Shown here: positions 17,949-26,100 of the stretch, piece by piece | How positions within the stretch are numbered: the stretch's first letter is position 1 | Layout: every line of letters begins with the position of its first letter | Origin: an uncultured Clostridia bacterium | Lineage (GTDB): Bacteria > Bacillota > Clostridia > Christensenellales > Borkfalkiaceae | Reading direction: 5' to 3' | DNA: 64,000 nucleotides | Assembly (NCBI GenBank): GCA_947589085.1 | Contig: CANPZD010000002.1 | Coordinates: 1 to 64,000 of the forward strand | Translations under genes and position numbers: made by a program | The notes under the pieces: generated by a model | What the model was told of the DNA's origin: nothing | The model's input: only the letters and a program-made list of their open reading frames with translations | Database searches by the model: none

Positions 17949-18143
17949 AATGGGGAGGGATTTCGGTATGACAATGAGGAGAGACTTCGGTATGACAATG
18001 GGGAGGGATTTCGGTATGAAAATGGGGAGTGACTATTTCGCACTGTGCGCGCGTGCCTCGTTTGAATAAACAATAGAAGCCTCGCGCGAGGCAAATGGGC
18101 AGTAAGAGGGCAAAAAACGCGGCGAAACATATTCCGTAAAAAA

Positions 18144-18184
18144 GCCGCGCGCCGTGCAAGTTGCACGGCGCGCGGCGCTTTTTT
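18144..18184. terminator. Bidirectional terminator between the repeat cluster and the XRE gene
   Basis: GCCGCGCGCCGTGCAA (18144-18159) and TTGCACGGCGCGCGGC (18161-18176) form a perfect 16-bp stem. TTTTTT follows on the plus strand, and A6 precedes it, giving a T-run on the minus strand. It ends just past the stop codon of the minus-strand XRE gene. Confidence 0.88.
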
Positions 18185-18186
18185 CG

Positions 18187-18423
18187 TTATTCCGGCTTTA
18201 CCTTTGCGCCCGTTTCGTCCTCCAACCCGAGGAGATAATCGGTCGTCACTTCAAAATACAGGGCGAGCAATATAAGCTCATCCAAACTCGGCTCATTGTA
18301 TCCCGTTTTCCATCTTGTTAATCTTTGTTTGGAGATATGCAAGTCTGCACTGATATCTTTTTGCAATTTTCCGCTTTCCGCAATCAGTCCTCGCAATCTT
18401 TCCGTAAAAATATTTTGCATCAT
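18187..18423 (-). CDS. XRE-family helix-turn-helix transcriptional regulator
   Basis: The 78-residue protein is a single Cro/CI-type HTH domain (RLRGLIAESGKLQKDISADL, then HISKQRLTRWKTGYNEPS) with a short acidic tail that ends DYLLGLEDE. It has no other domain, so it probably dimerises and binds a palindrome. It is divergent from the lipoprotein gene across 115 nt that holds two matching palindromes, the likely operators. The unit is AT-richer than the surrounding genes. The product is probably a repressor of the lipoprotein and of itself. Confidence 0.9.
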   Translation of the reverse strand: MMQNIFTERLRGLIAESGKLQKDISADLHISKQRLTRWKTGYNEPSLDELILLALYFEVTTDYLLGLEDETGAKVKPE

Positions 18424-18459
18424 TTCAATATAATAGTATCAAAAATAGGAACCAAATGC

Positions 18460-18488
18460 TTGACAATTCCTATTTTAGGAATTATACT
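18460..18488 (+). promoter_or_regulatory. Consensus sigma-A promoter of the lipoprotein gene
   Basis: TTGACA (18460-18465) and TATACT (18483-18488) have a 17-bp spacer. The spacer is filled by operator 1, so a bound regulator would block RNA polymerase. Confidence 0.88.
18465..18483. promoter_or_regulatory. Operator 1: palindrome inside the promoter spacer
   Basis: AATTCCTA-TTT-TAGGAATT is a perfect inverted repeat centred at 18474. It shares the consensus TTYCTAWWTTAGRAA with operator 2, 31 bp away and so on nearly the same helix face. Confidence 0.75.
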
Positions 18489-18494
18489 GTATGA

Positions 18495-18515
18495 TAGTTT
18501 CTAAATTAGAAACTA
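18495..18515. promoter_or_regulatory. Operator 2: palindrome at the predicted transcription start
   Basis: TAGTTTCTAA-A-TTAGAAACTA is a perfect 10-bp inverted repeat centred at 18505, just after the -10 box. A weaker related copy (TTCCTATTTTTGATA on the minus strand, about 18438-18452) lies near the XRE start. Confidence 0.75.
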
Positions 18516-18538
18516 AAAATACACAGAGAGGTAATTTT

Positions 18539-19345
18539 ATGAAAAAATGTTTCACCATGCTCCTTTCCGTCGGACTGGCGGGAATTTGTGCGATCGGGAT
18601 CGCGGCTTGCGGCGGCGGTTCGAGCGTGAAGAATATCGTATCGGATATTGTGACGCAAGAGGAGTGGGAGGCCGCCTTCGCGGAAGAAAATTTTGAAAAT
18701 TTCAAGTTGGAGGCTACTTGTAATCTTACACAAGAATGGTTGGGAAGTGCGACAGTGCAATGTAAATATATTATCGTTTGCGAAAACGAAAAAATATATC
18801 AAAAGACGGAATATATTGGTCGAGCTAACGATGGTTCCGTCCTTTACGGGCCGCGCGTAGTTGAACGTTATTACGATCCTTCCAACGGGCTTGAATATGT
18901 AAAGGACGAAAACAATCAATGGGTTCTATCGGATAATTACGATAACTTAGTGGAATTTATTGAAGGTCCTATTGGCAGTAAGTCTGAAGTTTTGAGTAAT
19001 TTTTTGAATCGGACTATTTATATTCAATTTGGTAATTTCTATGGTGATGATATAGATTTCGCCGATAGCTTTGATCTGTTTGAGTACAGCGAAGAGGAGA
19101 AAGGCTATCTTTATGAATATCGGGGACAAGATGAAAACGGGCACGAGGTTTCTCGATATATCTTAAAATTCAAAAAAGGGAAATTTGCAGGGTACTATAC
19201 AAGCGTCGATTCTTTGGAGTATGATGTATCCACAGGAGATTATGATTATGAACAGGCGGACCTGCTTACAAAATCGTACATCGACAGTGTCGTTACCTAC
19301 GGCGGGCAACATGTGACGCTGCCCGAGGTGAGCGAAGCGGAGTAA
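18539..19345 (+). CDS. Lipoprotein of unknown function
   Basis: The 268-residue protein has a lipoprotein signal (MKKCFTMLLS, lipobox IGIAAC with C24), so it should be anchored to the outer face of the membrane. The mature part is acidic, rich in aromatic residues and beta-prone (for example QCKYIIVCENEKIYQKTEYIG and ENGHEVSRYILKFKKGKFAGYY). I do not recognise a domain. The track start at 18491 lies within operator 2. The ATG at 18539 has GAGAGG upstream and starts the signal peptide. The gene is AT-richer than its neighbours, especially in its centre. It is probably controlled by the divergent XRE protein. Confidence 0.85.
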   Translation: MKKCFTMLLSVGLAGICAIGIAACGGGSSVKNIVSDIVTQEEWEAAFAEENFENFKLEATCNLTQEWLGSATVQCKYIIVCENEKIYQKTEYIGRANDGSVLYGPRVVERYYDPSNGLEYVKDENNQWVLSDNYDNLVEFIEGPIGSKSEVLSNFLNRTIYIQFGNFYGDDIDFADSFDLFEYSEEEKGYLYEYRGQDENGHEVSRYILKFKKGKFAGYYTSVDSLEYDVSTGDYDYEQADLLTKSYIDSVVTYGGQHVTLPEVSEAE

Positions 19346-19397
19346 ACCGCACTGCGCTTGGAACGGTTCTCGGCCTGCACTGCGCAAGGCGTTTTTG

Positions 19398-19425
19398 CCG
19401 CCCCCTCTTCGGGGGCGGTTTGAAT
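19398..19425 (+). terminator. Terminator after the lipoprotein gene
   Basis: CCGCCCCC-TCTTC-GGGGGCGG is followed by TTTGAATTTT. The stem is strong and the T-tract is interrupted. Confidence 0.65.
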
Positions 19426-19475
19426 TTTCCGCCGAAAATTCTTTTGCTAAAAATTGCCGCGGGGGGCAAAAATCT

Positions 19476-19504
19476 TTGACATTTCTTCCGGAATATGCTA
19501 TTCT
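19476..19504 (+). promoter_or_regulatory. Sigma-A promoter of rpsO-pnp
   Basis: TTGACA (19476-19481) and TATTCT (19499-19504) are spaced by 17 bp, about 75 nt upstream of rpsO. Confidence 0.85.
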
Positions 19505-19515
19505 ATATCCCGACG

Positions 19516-19554
19516 TACGCGAGGAACTGCGCTCTCCACGCACCTCTTGGCGTA
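19516..19554 (+). ncRNA. Structured rpsO leader, possible S15 autoregulatory element
   Basis: TACGC (19516-19520) pairs with GCGTA (19550-19554), GAGG (19521-19524) with CCTC (19543-19546), and TGCG (19528-19531) with CGCA (19539-19542). The stem has an AAC internal bulge, a TTG bulge and a CTCTCCA loop. S15 is known to repress its own mRNA through different leader folds in different bacteria. This one lies in the right place but does not match a fold I can name. Confidence 0.4.
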
Positions 19555-19586
19555 TCGCAAATCGTTCCATAGGAGGATAAACGCAA

Positions 19587-19841
19587 ATGGAAAAGAGTGA
19601 AATCATCGCAAAATTCGCGGCTCACGAAGGGGATACGGGGTCTCCCGAGGTGCAGATCGCGCTGCTTACGGAGCGCATCAACCACCTCAACGAGCACCTC
19701 AAACTGCACACGCACGACAATCATTCCCGCCGCGGACTTCTGAAGATGGTCGGCCGCCGTCGCGGTCTTTTGGATTATCTCAAAGCAAAAGACATCGAAC
19801 GCTACCGTGCGGTCGTTGCGGCGCTGGAACTTCGTAAGTAA
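19587..19841 (+). CDS. rpsO: 30S ribosomal protein S15
   Basis: The 84-residue protein binds 16S rRNA early in 30S assembly. It shows the S15 signature: [32 protein letters not shown] and [10 protein letters not shown]. The ATG follows AGGAGG. It is slightly shorter than the usual 88-89 residues at the N-terminus ([11 protein letters not shown]) but complete. pnp follows, a widely conserved pairing. Confidence 0.97.
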   Translation: MEKSEIIAKFAAHEGDTGSPEVQIALLTERINHLNEHLKLHTHDNHSRRGLLKMVGRRRGLLDYLKAKDIERYRAVVAALELRK

Positions 19842-19852
19842 CGAACTTGAAA

Positions 19853-19880
19853 AGGGCGGGGTTTTCTTCCGCTCTTTTTT
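19853..19880 (+). terminator. Weak terminator or processing hairpin between rpsO and pnp
   Basis: AGGGCGG (19853-19859) pairs with CCGCTCT (19869-19875), including one G-T wobble, and TTTTT follows. The short stem would allow partial readthrough into pnp. Confidence 0.5.
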
Positions 19881-19952
19881 GTTGAAAAACCGCTTCTCCG
19901 GCCACGGGGCCGGGGGGCAAAGAATCAAGGAGCAGAAAGGAGAAACGATTTT

Positions 19953-22049
19953 ATGACACCCAATTACAAAGAATTCAAATTCGAGATCGGCGGAAGAGAA
20001 GTTATCGTCGAAACGGGCAAGTATGCCGAACAGACCAACGGCAGCTGCGTCGTCCGCTGCGGCGAAACAGTCGTCATGGTCAACGTCTGCATGTCCGAAA
20101 AACCCAGAGACGGCATGGATTTCTTCCCCCTTCAGGTCGATTACGAAGAAAAAATGTTCGCGGTCGGCAAGATCCCCGGCGGATTCAAGAGAAGAGAGGG
20201 AAGAGCTTCGGATAAGGCGATCCTCACTTCCCGCCTCATCGACCGTCCGCTTCGCCCGCTCTTCCCGAAGGGACTTTTCAACGACGTCGTTGTGATCGCA
20301 ACGGCGCTCTCCGTCGAACCCGACGTCAGCCCCGAACCGCTCGCCATGGTGGGATCCTCCATTGCGCTCGCGATCTCGGATATCCCGTGGGCCGGTCCTA
20401 CGGGCAGCGTGGTCGTCGGTCTCGTGGACGGGCAGTACGTCATCAACCCCGACGCAAAACAGCGCGAAAAGAGCGTGATCCATCTCAATCTTGCCGGCAC
20501 GAAAGACGCGATCCTCATGATCGAAGCGGGCGCCGACGAGGTCACGAACGACGAGATGGTGGGCGCCATTATGTTCGGCCACAAGGAGATCGCAAAGATC
20601 TGCAAGTATATCGAAGAGGTCATCGTGCCCGCCGTCGGCAAGCCCAAGCGCGAGATCGAACTCTATCACGTTCCCGAAAATATCGACGCCGACGTGCGCG
20701 CGTTCGCTTCGGACAAGCTCGACTGGGCGCTGGACACGTTCGACCGCGAAGAGCGCCAGAACCGTCAGGATCAGGTCGACGCGGAAACCGTCGAACATTT
20801 CAAAGACGTCTATCCGGAGAATATCCGCGAAATCAAAGACAGCCTCTACTATCTCACAAAAGAGAAAGTGCGCGCGAAGATCTTCGATAAGGGCATCCGC
20901 CCCGATGGAAGAGGTCTCAAAGACGTGCGCCCCATCTGGTGCGAAAGATCCGTTCTTCCCCGCGCCCACGGCAGCGCCGTGTTCACGAGAGGGCAGACTC
21001 AGACGCTCACGACCTGCACGCTCGATATGCTCGCCGCCGCGCAGAAGCTCGAAGGCCTCGACGACGAGACGGAAAAACGCTATATGCACCAGTACAACTT
21101 CCCCGGCTATTGCACGGGCGAAGCGAAGGCGCTCCGTAGCCCCGGCCGCCGCGAGATCGGCCACGGCGCTCTTGCCGAACGCGCGCTCCTTCCCGTGATT
21201 CCTTCCATCGAAGAATTCCCTTACGCGATCCGCGTGGTAAACGATATTCTTTCTTCGAACGGCTCCTCGTCGATGGCATCCGTCTGCGGTTCGACCATGG
21301 CCCTCATGGATGCGGGCGTTCCCATCAAGGCGCCCGTTGCCGGCGTTGCCATGGGCCTCATCAAAAATGCGGAGACGGGGGAATTCCGCGTGCTCACCGA
21401 TATCCAGGGCCTTGAGGACTTCCTCGGCGATATGGATTTCAAGGTCGCCGGCACCACCAAGGGGATCACCGCCATCCAGATGGATATCAAGATTAAGGGC
21501 ATTTCCGAAGAGATCATGCATACCGCGATCGAACAGGCCAACGAGGGCAGGAAATTCATTCTCTCCAAAATGCTCGCCTGCGTGCCCGAAGTTTCTCCCG
21601 AACTTTCCAAGTACGCGCCGAGGATCATTTCGTTTAAGATCGATCCCGAAAAGATCGGCGACGTCGTCGGCAAACAGGGCAAGGTCATCAATTCGATCAT
21701 CGCCGAGACGGGAACCAAGATCGATATCGAAGAGGACGGCACGGTCTGCATCGCTTCTTACGGCGATCCCGTCGGCGCCGAAAAGGCAAAGGCGATCGTC
21801 GAATCCATCGTGCACGATCCCGAAGTCGGCGATATGTTCATCGGCCGCGTCGTGCGCATTCTTTCCCAGACGGGCGCGTTCGTCGAGTTCGCCCCCGGCA
21901 AAGACGGCATGATCCACATTTCCAAGATGAGCGATCACCGGATCGACAAAGTGGAGGATGTGCTCGCGCTCGGCGACGTCGTGAAAGTGCGCATCATCAA
22001 GATCGGCGAAAAGGGCATCGACTTCAAGCTGCTCGAAAAACTTTCCTGA
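19953..22049 (+). CDS. pnp: Polyribonucleotide nucleotidyltransferase (PNPase)
   Basis: PNPase is the trimeric 3'-5' phosphorolytic exoribonuclease. The 698-residue protein has two RNase PH-like domains (first about 1-220; second about 310-540, with MASVCGSTMALMDAGVP), a linking helical domain, a KH domain (KIGDVVGKQGKVINSI, about 570), and an S1 domain (about 625-695, VVRILSQTGAFVEFAPGKDGMIH). The usual long acidic or basic tail after S1 is missing, so it ends right at the S1 fold. The RBS is AGAAAGGAG and a strong terminator follows. Confidence 0.97.
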   Translation: MTPNYKEFKFEIGGREVIVETGKYAEQTNGSCVVRCGETVVMVNVCMSEKPRDGMDFFPLQVDYEEKMFAVGKIPGGFKRREGRASDKAILTSRLIDRPLRPLFPKGLFNDVVVIATALSVEPDVSPEPLAMVGSSIALAISDIPWAGPTGSVVVGLVDGQYVINPDAKQREKSVIHLNLAGTKDAILMIEAGADEVTNDEMVGAIMFGHKEIAKICKYIEEVIVPAVGKPKREIELYHVPENIDADVRAFASDKLDWALDTFDREERQNRQDQVDAETVEHFKDVYPENIREIKDSLYYLTKEKVRAKIFDKGIRPDGRGLKDVRPIWCERSVLPRAHGSAVFTRGQTQTLTTCTLDMLAAAQKLEGLDDETEKRYMHQYNFPGYCTGEAKALRSPGRREIGHGALAERALLPVIPSIEEFPYAIRVVNDILSSNGSSSMASVCGSTMALMDAGVPIKAPVAGVAMGLIKNAETGEFRVLTDIQGLEDFLGDMDFKVAGTTKGITAIQMDIKIKGISEEIMHTAIEQANEGRKFILSKMLACVPEVSPELSKYAPRIISFKIDPEKIGDVVGKQGKVINSIIAETGTKIDIEEDGTVCIASYGDPVGAEKAKAIVESIVHDPEVGDMFIGRVVRILSQTGAFVEFAPGKDGMIHISKMSDHRIDKVEDVLALGDVVKVRIIKIGEKGIDFKLLEKLS

Positions 22050-22064
22050 AAAAACTCATGCAAA

Positions 22065-22093
22065 AACGCCTTCGCACAGCGGAGGCGTTTTTT
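22065..22093 (+). terminator. Terminator after pnp
   Basis: AACGCCTTCGC-ACA-GCGGAGGCGTT forms an 11-bp stem with one T-G wobble, followed by a T6 run. Confidence 0.9.
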
Positions 22094-22213
22094 ATTCTTT
22101 TATTTGGGGTCTGTGGAACGCCGATCGGCAAAAATACGACCCCGTGTGCGCAAAACAGACGCATGGATCAAAAAAATCCGCAAAACACAAACGCGGGGGC
22201 GCGCCCGGATCCG

Positions 22214-22251
22214 AAAAGCCGGGGACGCCCGCAGAGGCGGCTTACCGGCTT
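22214..22251 (-). terminator. Possible terminator of ndoA (minus strand)
   Basis: On the minus strand AAGCCGG (22251-22245) and CCGGCTT (22222-22216) pair across a 22-nt loop and are followed by TT. The long loop makes this only moderately convincing. Confidence 0.4.
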
Positions 22252-22256
22252 GTTTT

Positions 22257-22604
22257 TCAGGCGTCGCCGAAACCGAGGCTGATGAGGATCGCCTTGTTCA
22301 CCCGCGACATGGTAGAGGCCGGCAGTTCGCCGATCCGCGCCATGAGCCGTTTTTTGTCGATCGTGCGGATCTGTTCGAGAAGGATCACCGAATCTTTCTG
22401 CAATCCGAACGCCTGCGGAAGCTCGATATGCGTGGGCAGCCGGGCCTTGTGGATCTTGCTCGTCACGGCGGCGGCGATCACGGTGGGAGAGTATTTGTTG
22501 CCCGTATCGTTCTGCACGACCAGAACGGGACGAACGCCCCCCTGTTCGCTTCCCACCACGGGGGAGAGATCGGCATAATAGAGTTCGCCGCGTTTTACCG
22601 TCAT
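22257..22604 (-). CDS. ndoA: Type II toxin endoribonuclease NdoA/MazF family
   Basis: The 115-residue protein closely follows the Bacillus EndoA/MazF pattern: [48 protein letters not shown] and [17 protein letters not shown]. These toxins cut single-stranded mRNA at short sequences. The track start at 22637 adds 11 residues. The ATG at 22604 has AAGGAG 7 nt upstream and gives the family N-terminus. The antitoxin gene (ndoAI), normally just upstream, is not present. The 530 nt upstream on the same strand hold no credible ORF, so the toxin appears solitary here. Confidence 0.93.
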   Translation of the reverse strand: MTVKRGELYYADLSPVVGSEQGGVRPVLVVQNDTGNKYSPTVIAAAVTSKIHKARLPTHIELPQAFGLQKDSVILLEQIRTIDKKRLMARIGELPASTMSRVNKAILISLGFGDA

Positions 22605-23137
22605 ACTTTTCTCCTTCGTGAGCTGTTCCGCTATCATTTTATGTATCGGAGCGGAAAGATGCTCACGCAGGGATATTCGACCGTTTCGGCGCGCTTTATA
22701 CCTGTTTTGTCCGCAGACCGAAAAAATGAATAATTTTTCTCGAAAATTTGCAAATATACATTTTTTCGAAAAATTTTCCGAGCAAATTTTTCGAATTTTT
22801 TTCCGTGAAAAGAAAAATCCGCCGGACGGAATATCCCTTAAAAATGATGTTCACGCTATAAATAGTGAACGTAATGAAAAAAAACGGCCCCCACGAACGG
22901 TAAGAATTGACCAAAACTTTTTTGAAATGATAAATTCTTACAAAATCGTGTAAATCGAAAGCGGCGCCGAATATGATTGACAAAAATACAATTTGCGTGA
23001 TATAATTCATTCATGGATTTCGGCACGGCACGTGCTAATTTTTTTCGCGCGCTCAAATCGCGCCCGGTTTTTGCGTGGAAAAGAATCGGAAATCCGGTCA
23101 CGCAATGCATGTCAAATAACTGATCGAGGATAAAATC
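22605..23137. other. AT-rich intergenic region between ndoA and the subtilase, with several inverted repeats
   Basis: No protein-coding gene is supported. The region holds TCGAAAAA...TTTTTCGA (about 22766-22794), GTTCAC-N10-GTGAAC (22849-22870) and GTAAGAATT-N24-AATTCTTAC (22900-22941), then the promoter at 22977. The ORF at 22696-23010 (minus) has no ribosome-binding site and an implausible composition. Confidence 0.7.
22977..23006 (+). promoter_or_regulatory. Sigma-A promoter of the subtilase-opp unit
   Basis: TTGACA (22977-22982) and TATAAT (23001-23006) have an 18-bp spacer. Both hexamers match the consensus. The leader is about 125 nt. Confidence 0.85.
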
Positions 23138-26100
23138 ATGACAAAAACCAGAAAATCGTTGCGGAACGCGGCCGTTTGCGCGACGGCGGCGCTCATGGCG
23201 GGGACGTTGTTCGCATCTCAGCTCGTTTCCATTCCCGGCAAGGGGGAGACGGTCTCCTCTGCTTCGGGCGAGGCTGCGATCACCGACGTCACCGGAAAAG
23301 TCGCATCAGACTTCACTTCGGCATTCGATCCCAATACGGTGCGGAAACTCCCGGAGGGGATCGACGGCGCACGCGAACTTTCGGTCATCGTGCAGACGAC
23401 GGACAACGCGCTGCTCTCCGCATTCGAAGCGCAGGGCGGAAAATTCGATGACATTGCGGATTTTGCAAGTTCCGCCGCGGGAGCGAAGGTCTCCTCCGCG
23501 ATCGAAGCCGCAAACGGCAGCGCGCTCAAACGTCTCAAAGACGCCGGCGTGCGCTATACCCGCGGCGTTTCGTACGATACGCTCATCGGCGGGTTCGAGA
23601 TTGTCATCAAGGCCAAAGAATACGATAAGATCGTCTCCGCTTTGGCGGGAACGGATGCGGCCGCGTATATCAGCGAGGAGTACGCCCCCGCCGAGGCCAA
23701 ACTCGTCGAGAACGACGTCAACGTGTACGAGACGGGTATTTTCGACAGTCACGATTCCGAATTTCAGGGCGAGGGCACGCTGATCGCCGTGCTCGATACC
23801 GGGTTGGATTACACGCACTCCGTGTTTGATCCCGATGTGTTCGAAGCGGAAGTGGACGCTTCTCAATACGCGATGACGCGTTCCCGTCTCGAGGGGATCG
23901 TCGGCGGTCTCGAAGCCGCCAAATACACCCGCGGCCTTTCCGCCGAAAAGGTGTTCGTCAACAATAAAGTTCCCTATGCCTACGACTATGCGGACAAGGA
24001 TACCGACGTCTATCCGCTTGACAGCGAACACGGGACGCACGTCTCCGGCGTTATCCTCGGCGACAACCGCGGCTCCCTGAAAAACAAGGAGGGCGATCCC
24101 GAGATCGTCGGCGTGGCGCCCAAGGCGCAGCTCGCGATGATGAAAGTGTTCTCGGATACTTCCAGCGGCGCGAAACAGTCGTGGATGCTCGCCGCCCTCG
24201 AGGACTGCGTCAAGCTCGGCGTAGACGTCGTCAACATGTCGCTCGGCATGTCCGCCGGCTTCACCGAAGAGACGGGCGACGATTTCCGCGAGAGCGTATA
24301 CGAAAAAGTGGGCCGGGCGGGCATCAGCCTCGTCTGCGCCGCTTCCAACGACTATAATTCGACCTTCGGTTCCGAGAAGAACGGCAATCTGGGACTGACT
24401 TCCAATCCGGATTCCGCGACCGTGGGTTCTCCTTCCACCTATGAGAGCGCGCTTTCCGTCGCCTCGATCAGCGGCGTGAAAACGCCCTATCTCAAATACG
24501 GGAAAACGATCATGTACTTCACCGAGGCCTCGGACGCCGCTTCCGAGCCGAAGGACTTCGTGAACGATATCCTGCCCTTCGGCGTCGAGTCGAAAGAGTT
24601 CGAGTACGTCACCGTTCCCGGCATCGGCCGCAATGCCGACTACACCGGACTTGACGTTACGGGCAAGATCGCGCTCGTGCGCAGAGGTTCCAATACTTTC
24701 GAGGAAAAGGCCCGCATCGCGATCGAAGATTACCATGCCGCGGGCGTGATCATCTACAACAACGTCTCGGGCGATATCTCGATGACGGTCGGCAGCACCG
24801 ACGGCGCCGTGTGCTCCATTTCGCAGGACAACGGCGAGATCCTTGCCGCGCACCCCACGGGAAAACTGATGATCAGCCGCAAACAGATCGCCGGCCCGTT
24901 CATGTCCGCGTTCTCGTCGTGGGGGCCTACGCCCGATCTTCGCATCAAGCCGGAGATCACGGCGCACGGCGGAGAGATCCTTTCCGCGGTCCCGGGGCAG
25001 GATTACGACCGTCTTTCGGGTACGTCGATGGCCTCTCCCAACCAGGCCGGCGTGACCGCGATCGTGCGCCAATACGTCAAGCAGAAGTTCGGCCTCAACG
25101 GCAGCGACGAGGCGACGAGACTCAAAGTCAACGCGATGGTCAATCAGCTCATGATGTCCACGGCGGATATCGCTTACAACATCAACGGCCTGCCTTACTC
25201 CGTGAGAAAGCAGGGATCCGGGCTTGCCAATCTCGCCGAGGCGACTTCCACGCCCGCATACATTACGACTTACGAGCGCAACGACGGGGATCTCTACGGG
25301 AACGGCGCTTCGCGCTTCCTCGTCGACGACGCCCATGAAATGGATAAAGCAAAGATCGAATACGGCGACGACCGCAACAAGACGGGCGTGTACGATCTTG
25401 TATTCAGCGTCAACAATATTTCCGACGAAGCGCTCTCCTATGAAGTCGGGGCGATCGTCATGACGGAGGGCGTGAGCGAAACCAAGACGGCGCGCGGCGA
25501 CACCACCGTGACCGAAGAGGGATATTTGCTCAGCCCGAAATTCTCGGTCGTGAAAGCGGAAGGGGACGGCACTTTCAACGGAAAGACGGTCTCCGTCAAG
25601 GGCAACGGCAAACTCACCGTTACCGTGCGCATCGAGCTTACCGATTCCGACAAACAGTACTTGGATCGTTCGTTCGCAAACGGCATGTACGTCGAGGGAT
25701 TTATCACGCTGAACGCCAAAAACAAGAAAGCGGTCTCTCTCAACGTGCCCTATCTCTCGTTTTACGGCGACTGGACGAAAGCGCCCATCTTCGATCTCGA
25801 TTACTTCGACACCAACAAGGACGAACTTAACAACGCCATCGATCAGGACGACAAGACCATGGCCGACGCGATCGCGACGCGTGCGATCGGCGGACTGTAC
25901 GACGACTATATCGTCTATCTCGGCGCATATCCGTATCGCCAGAATCCTTCCGCGACGCCCATTGCCGCCGACCGGAAATATATCGCGCTCTCCAACCAGA
26001 GAAGTTCCGCAAACAGCGTGAACGCCGTATGGGCGGGCATGCTGCGCGCCGCGAAGCGCGTGGTCACGACGATCACCGACACTTCGACGGGCGAGGTCGT

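Larger units (their letters stand above)
17336..18060. repeat. Cluster of three large imperfect intergenic repeats with internal 24-bp tandem copies
   Basis: A macro-unit of about 226-257 bp appears three times. Each copy has a hairpin core (17378-17463, 17635-17721 and 17861-17948) that begins GTCATTCCGAGC and ends GCTCGGTATGAC, which are near-perfect inverted ends. Copies 2 and 3 contain the inner palindrome GCCACGC-GGAA-GCGTGGC; in copy 1 this is damaged. Each core is followed by 3-4 direct copies of TTCGGTATGACAATGAGGAG with period about 24, then an AT-richer tail ending near CGTCATTACGC. No gene is supported here. ORFs called on both strands only read through the repeats. Confidence 0.9.

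Noticed and set aside
17357-18166. Several ORFs on both strands through the repeat cluster (up to 181 aa)
   Set aside because: They translate the repeats, for example endless PPHCHTE or MTMRRDFG units, and have no independent evidence of coding.
22696-23010. 104-aa minus-strand ORF that could have been the ndoA antitoxin
   Set aside because: Its composition is Phe/Ile/Lys-rich from AT-rich DNA. It has no ribosome-binding site and no ribbon-helix-helix pattern.
23013-23122. Possible 36-codon upstream ORF in the subtilase leader
   Set aside because: The ATG has no Shine-Dalgarno and the peptide shows no arrest-like or conserved pattern.
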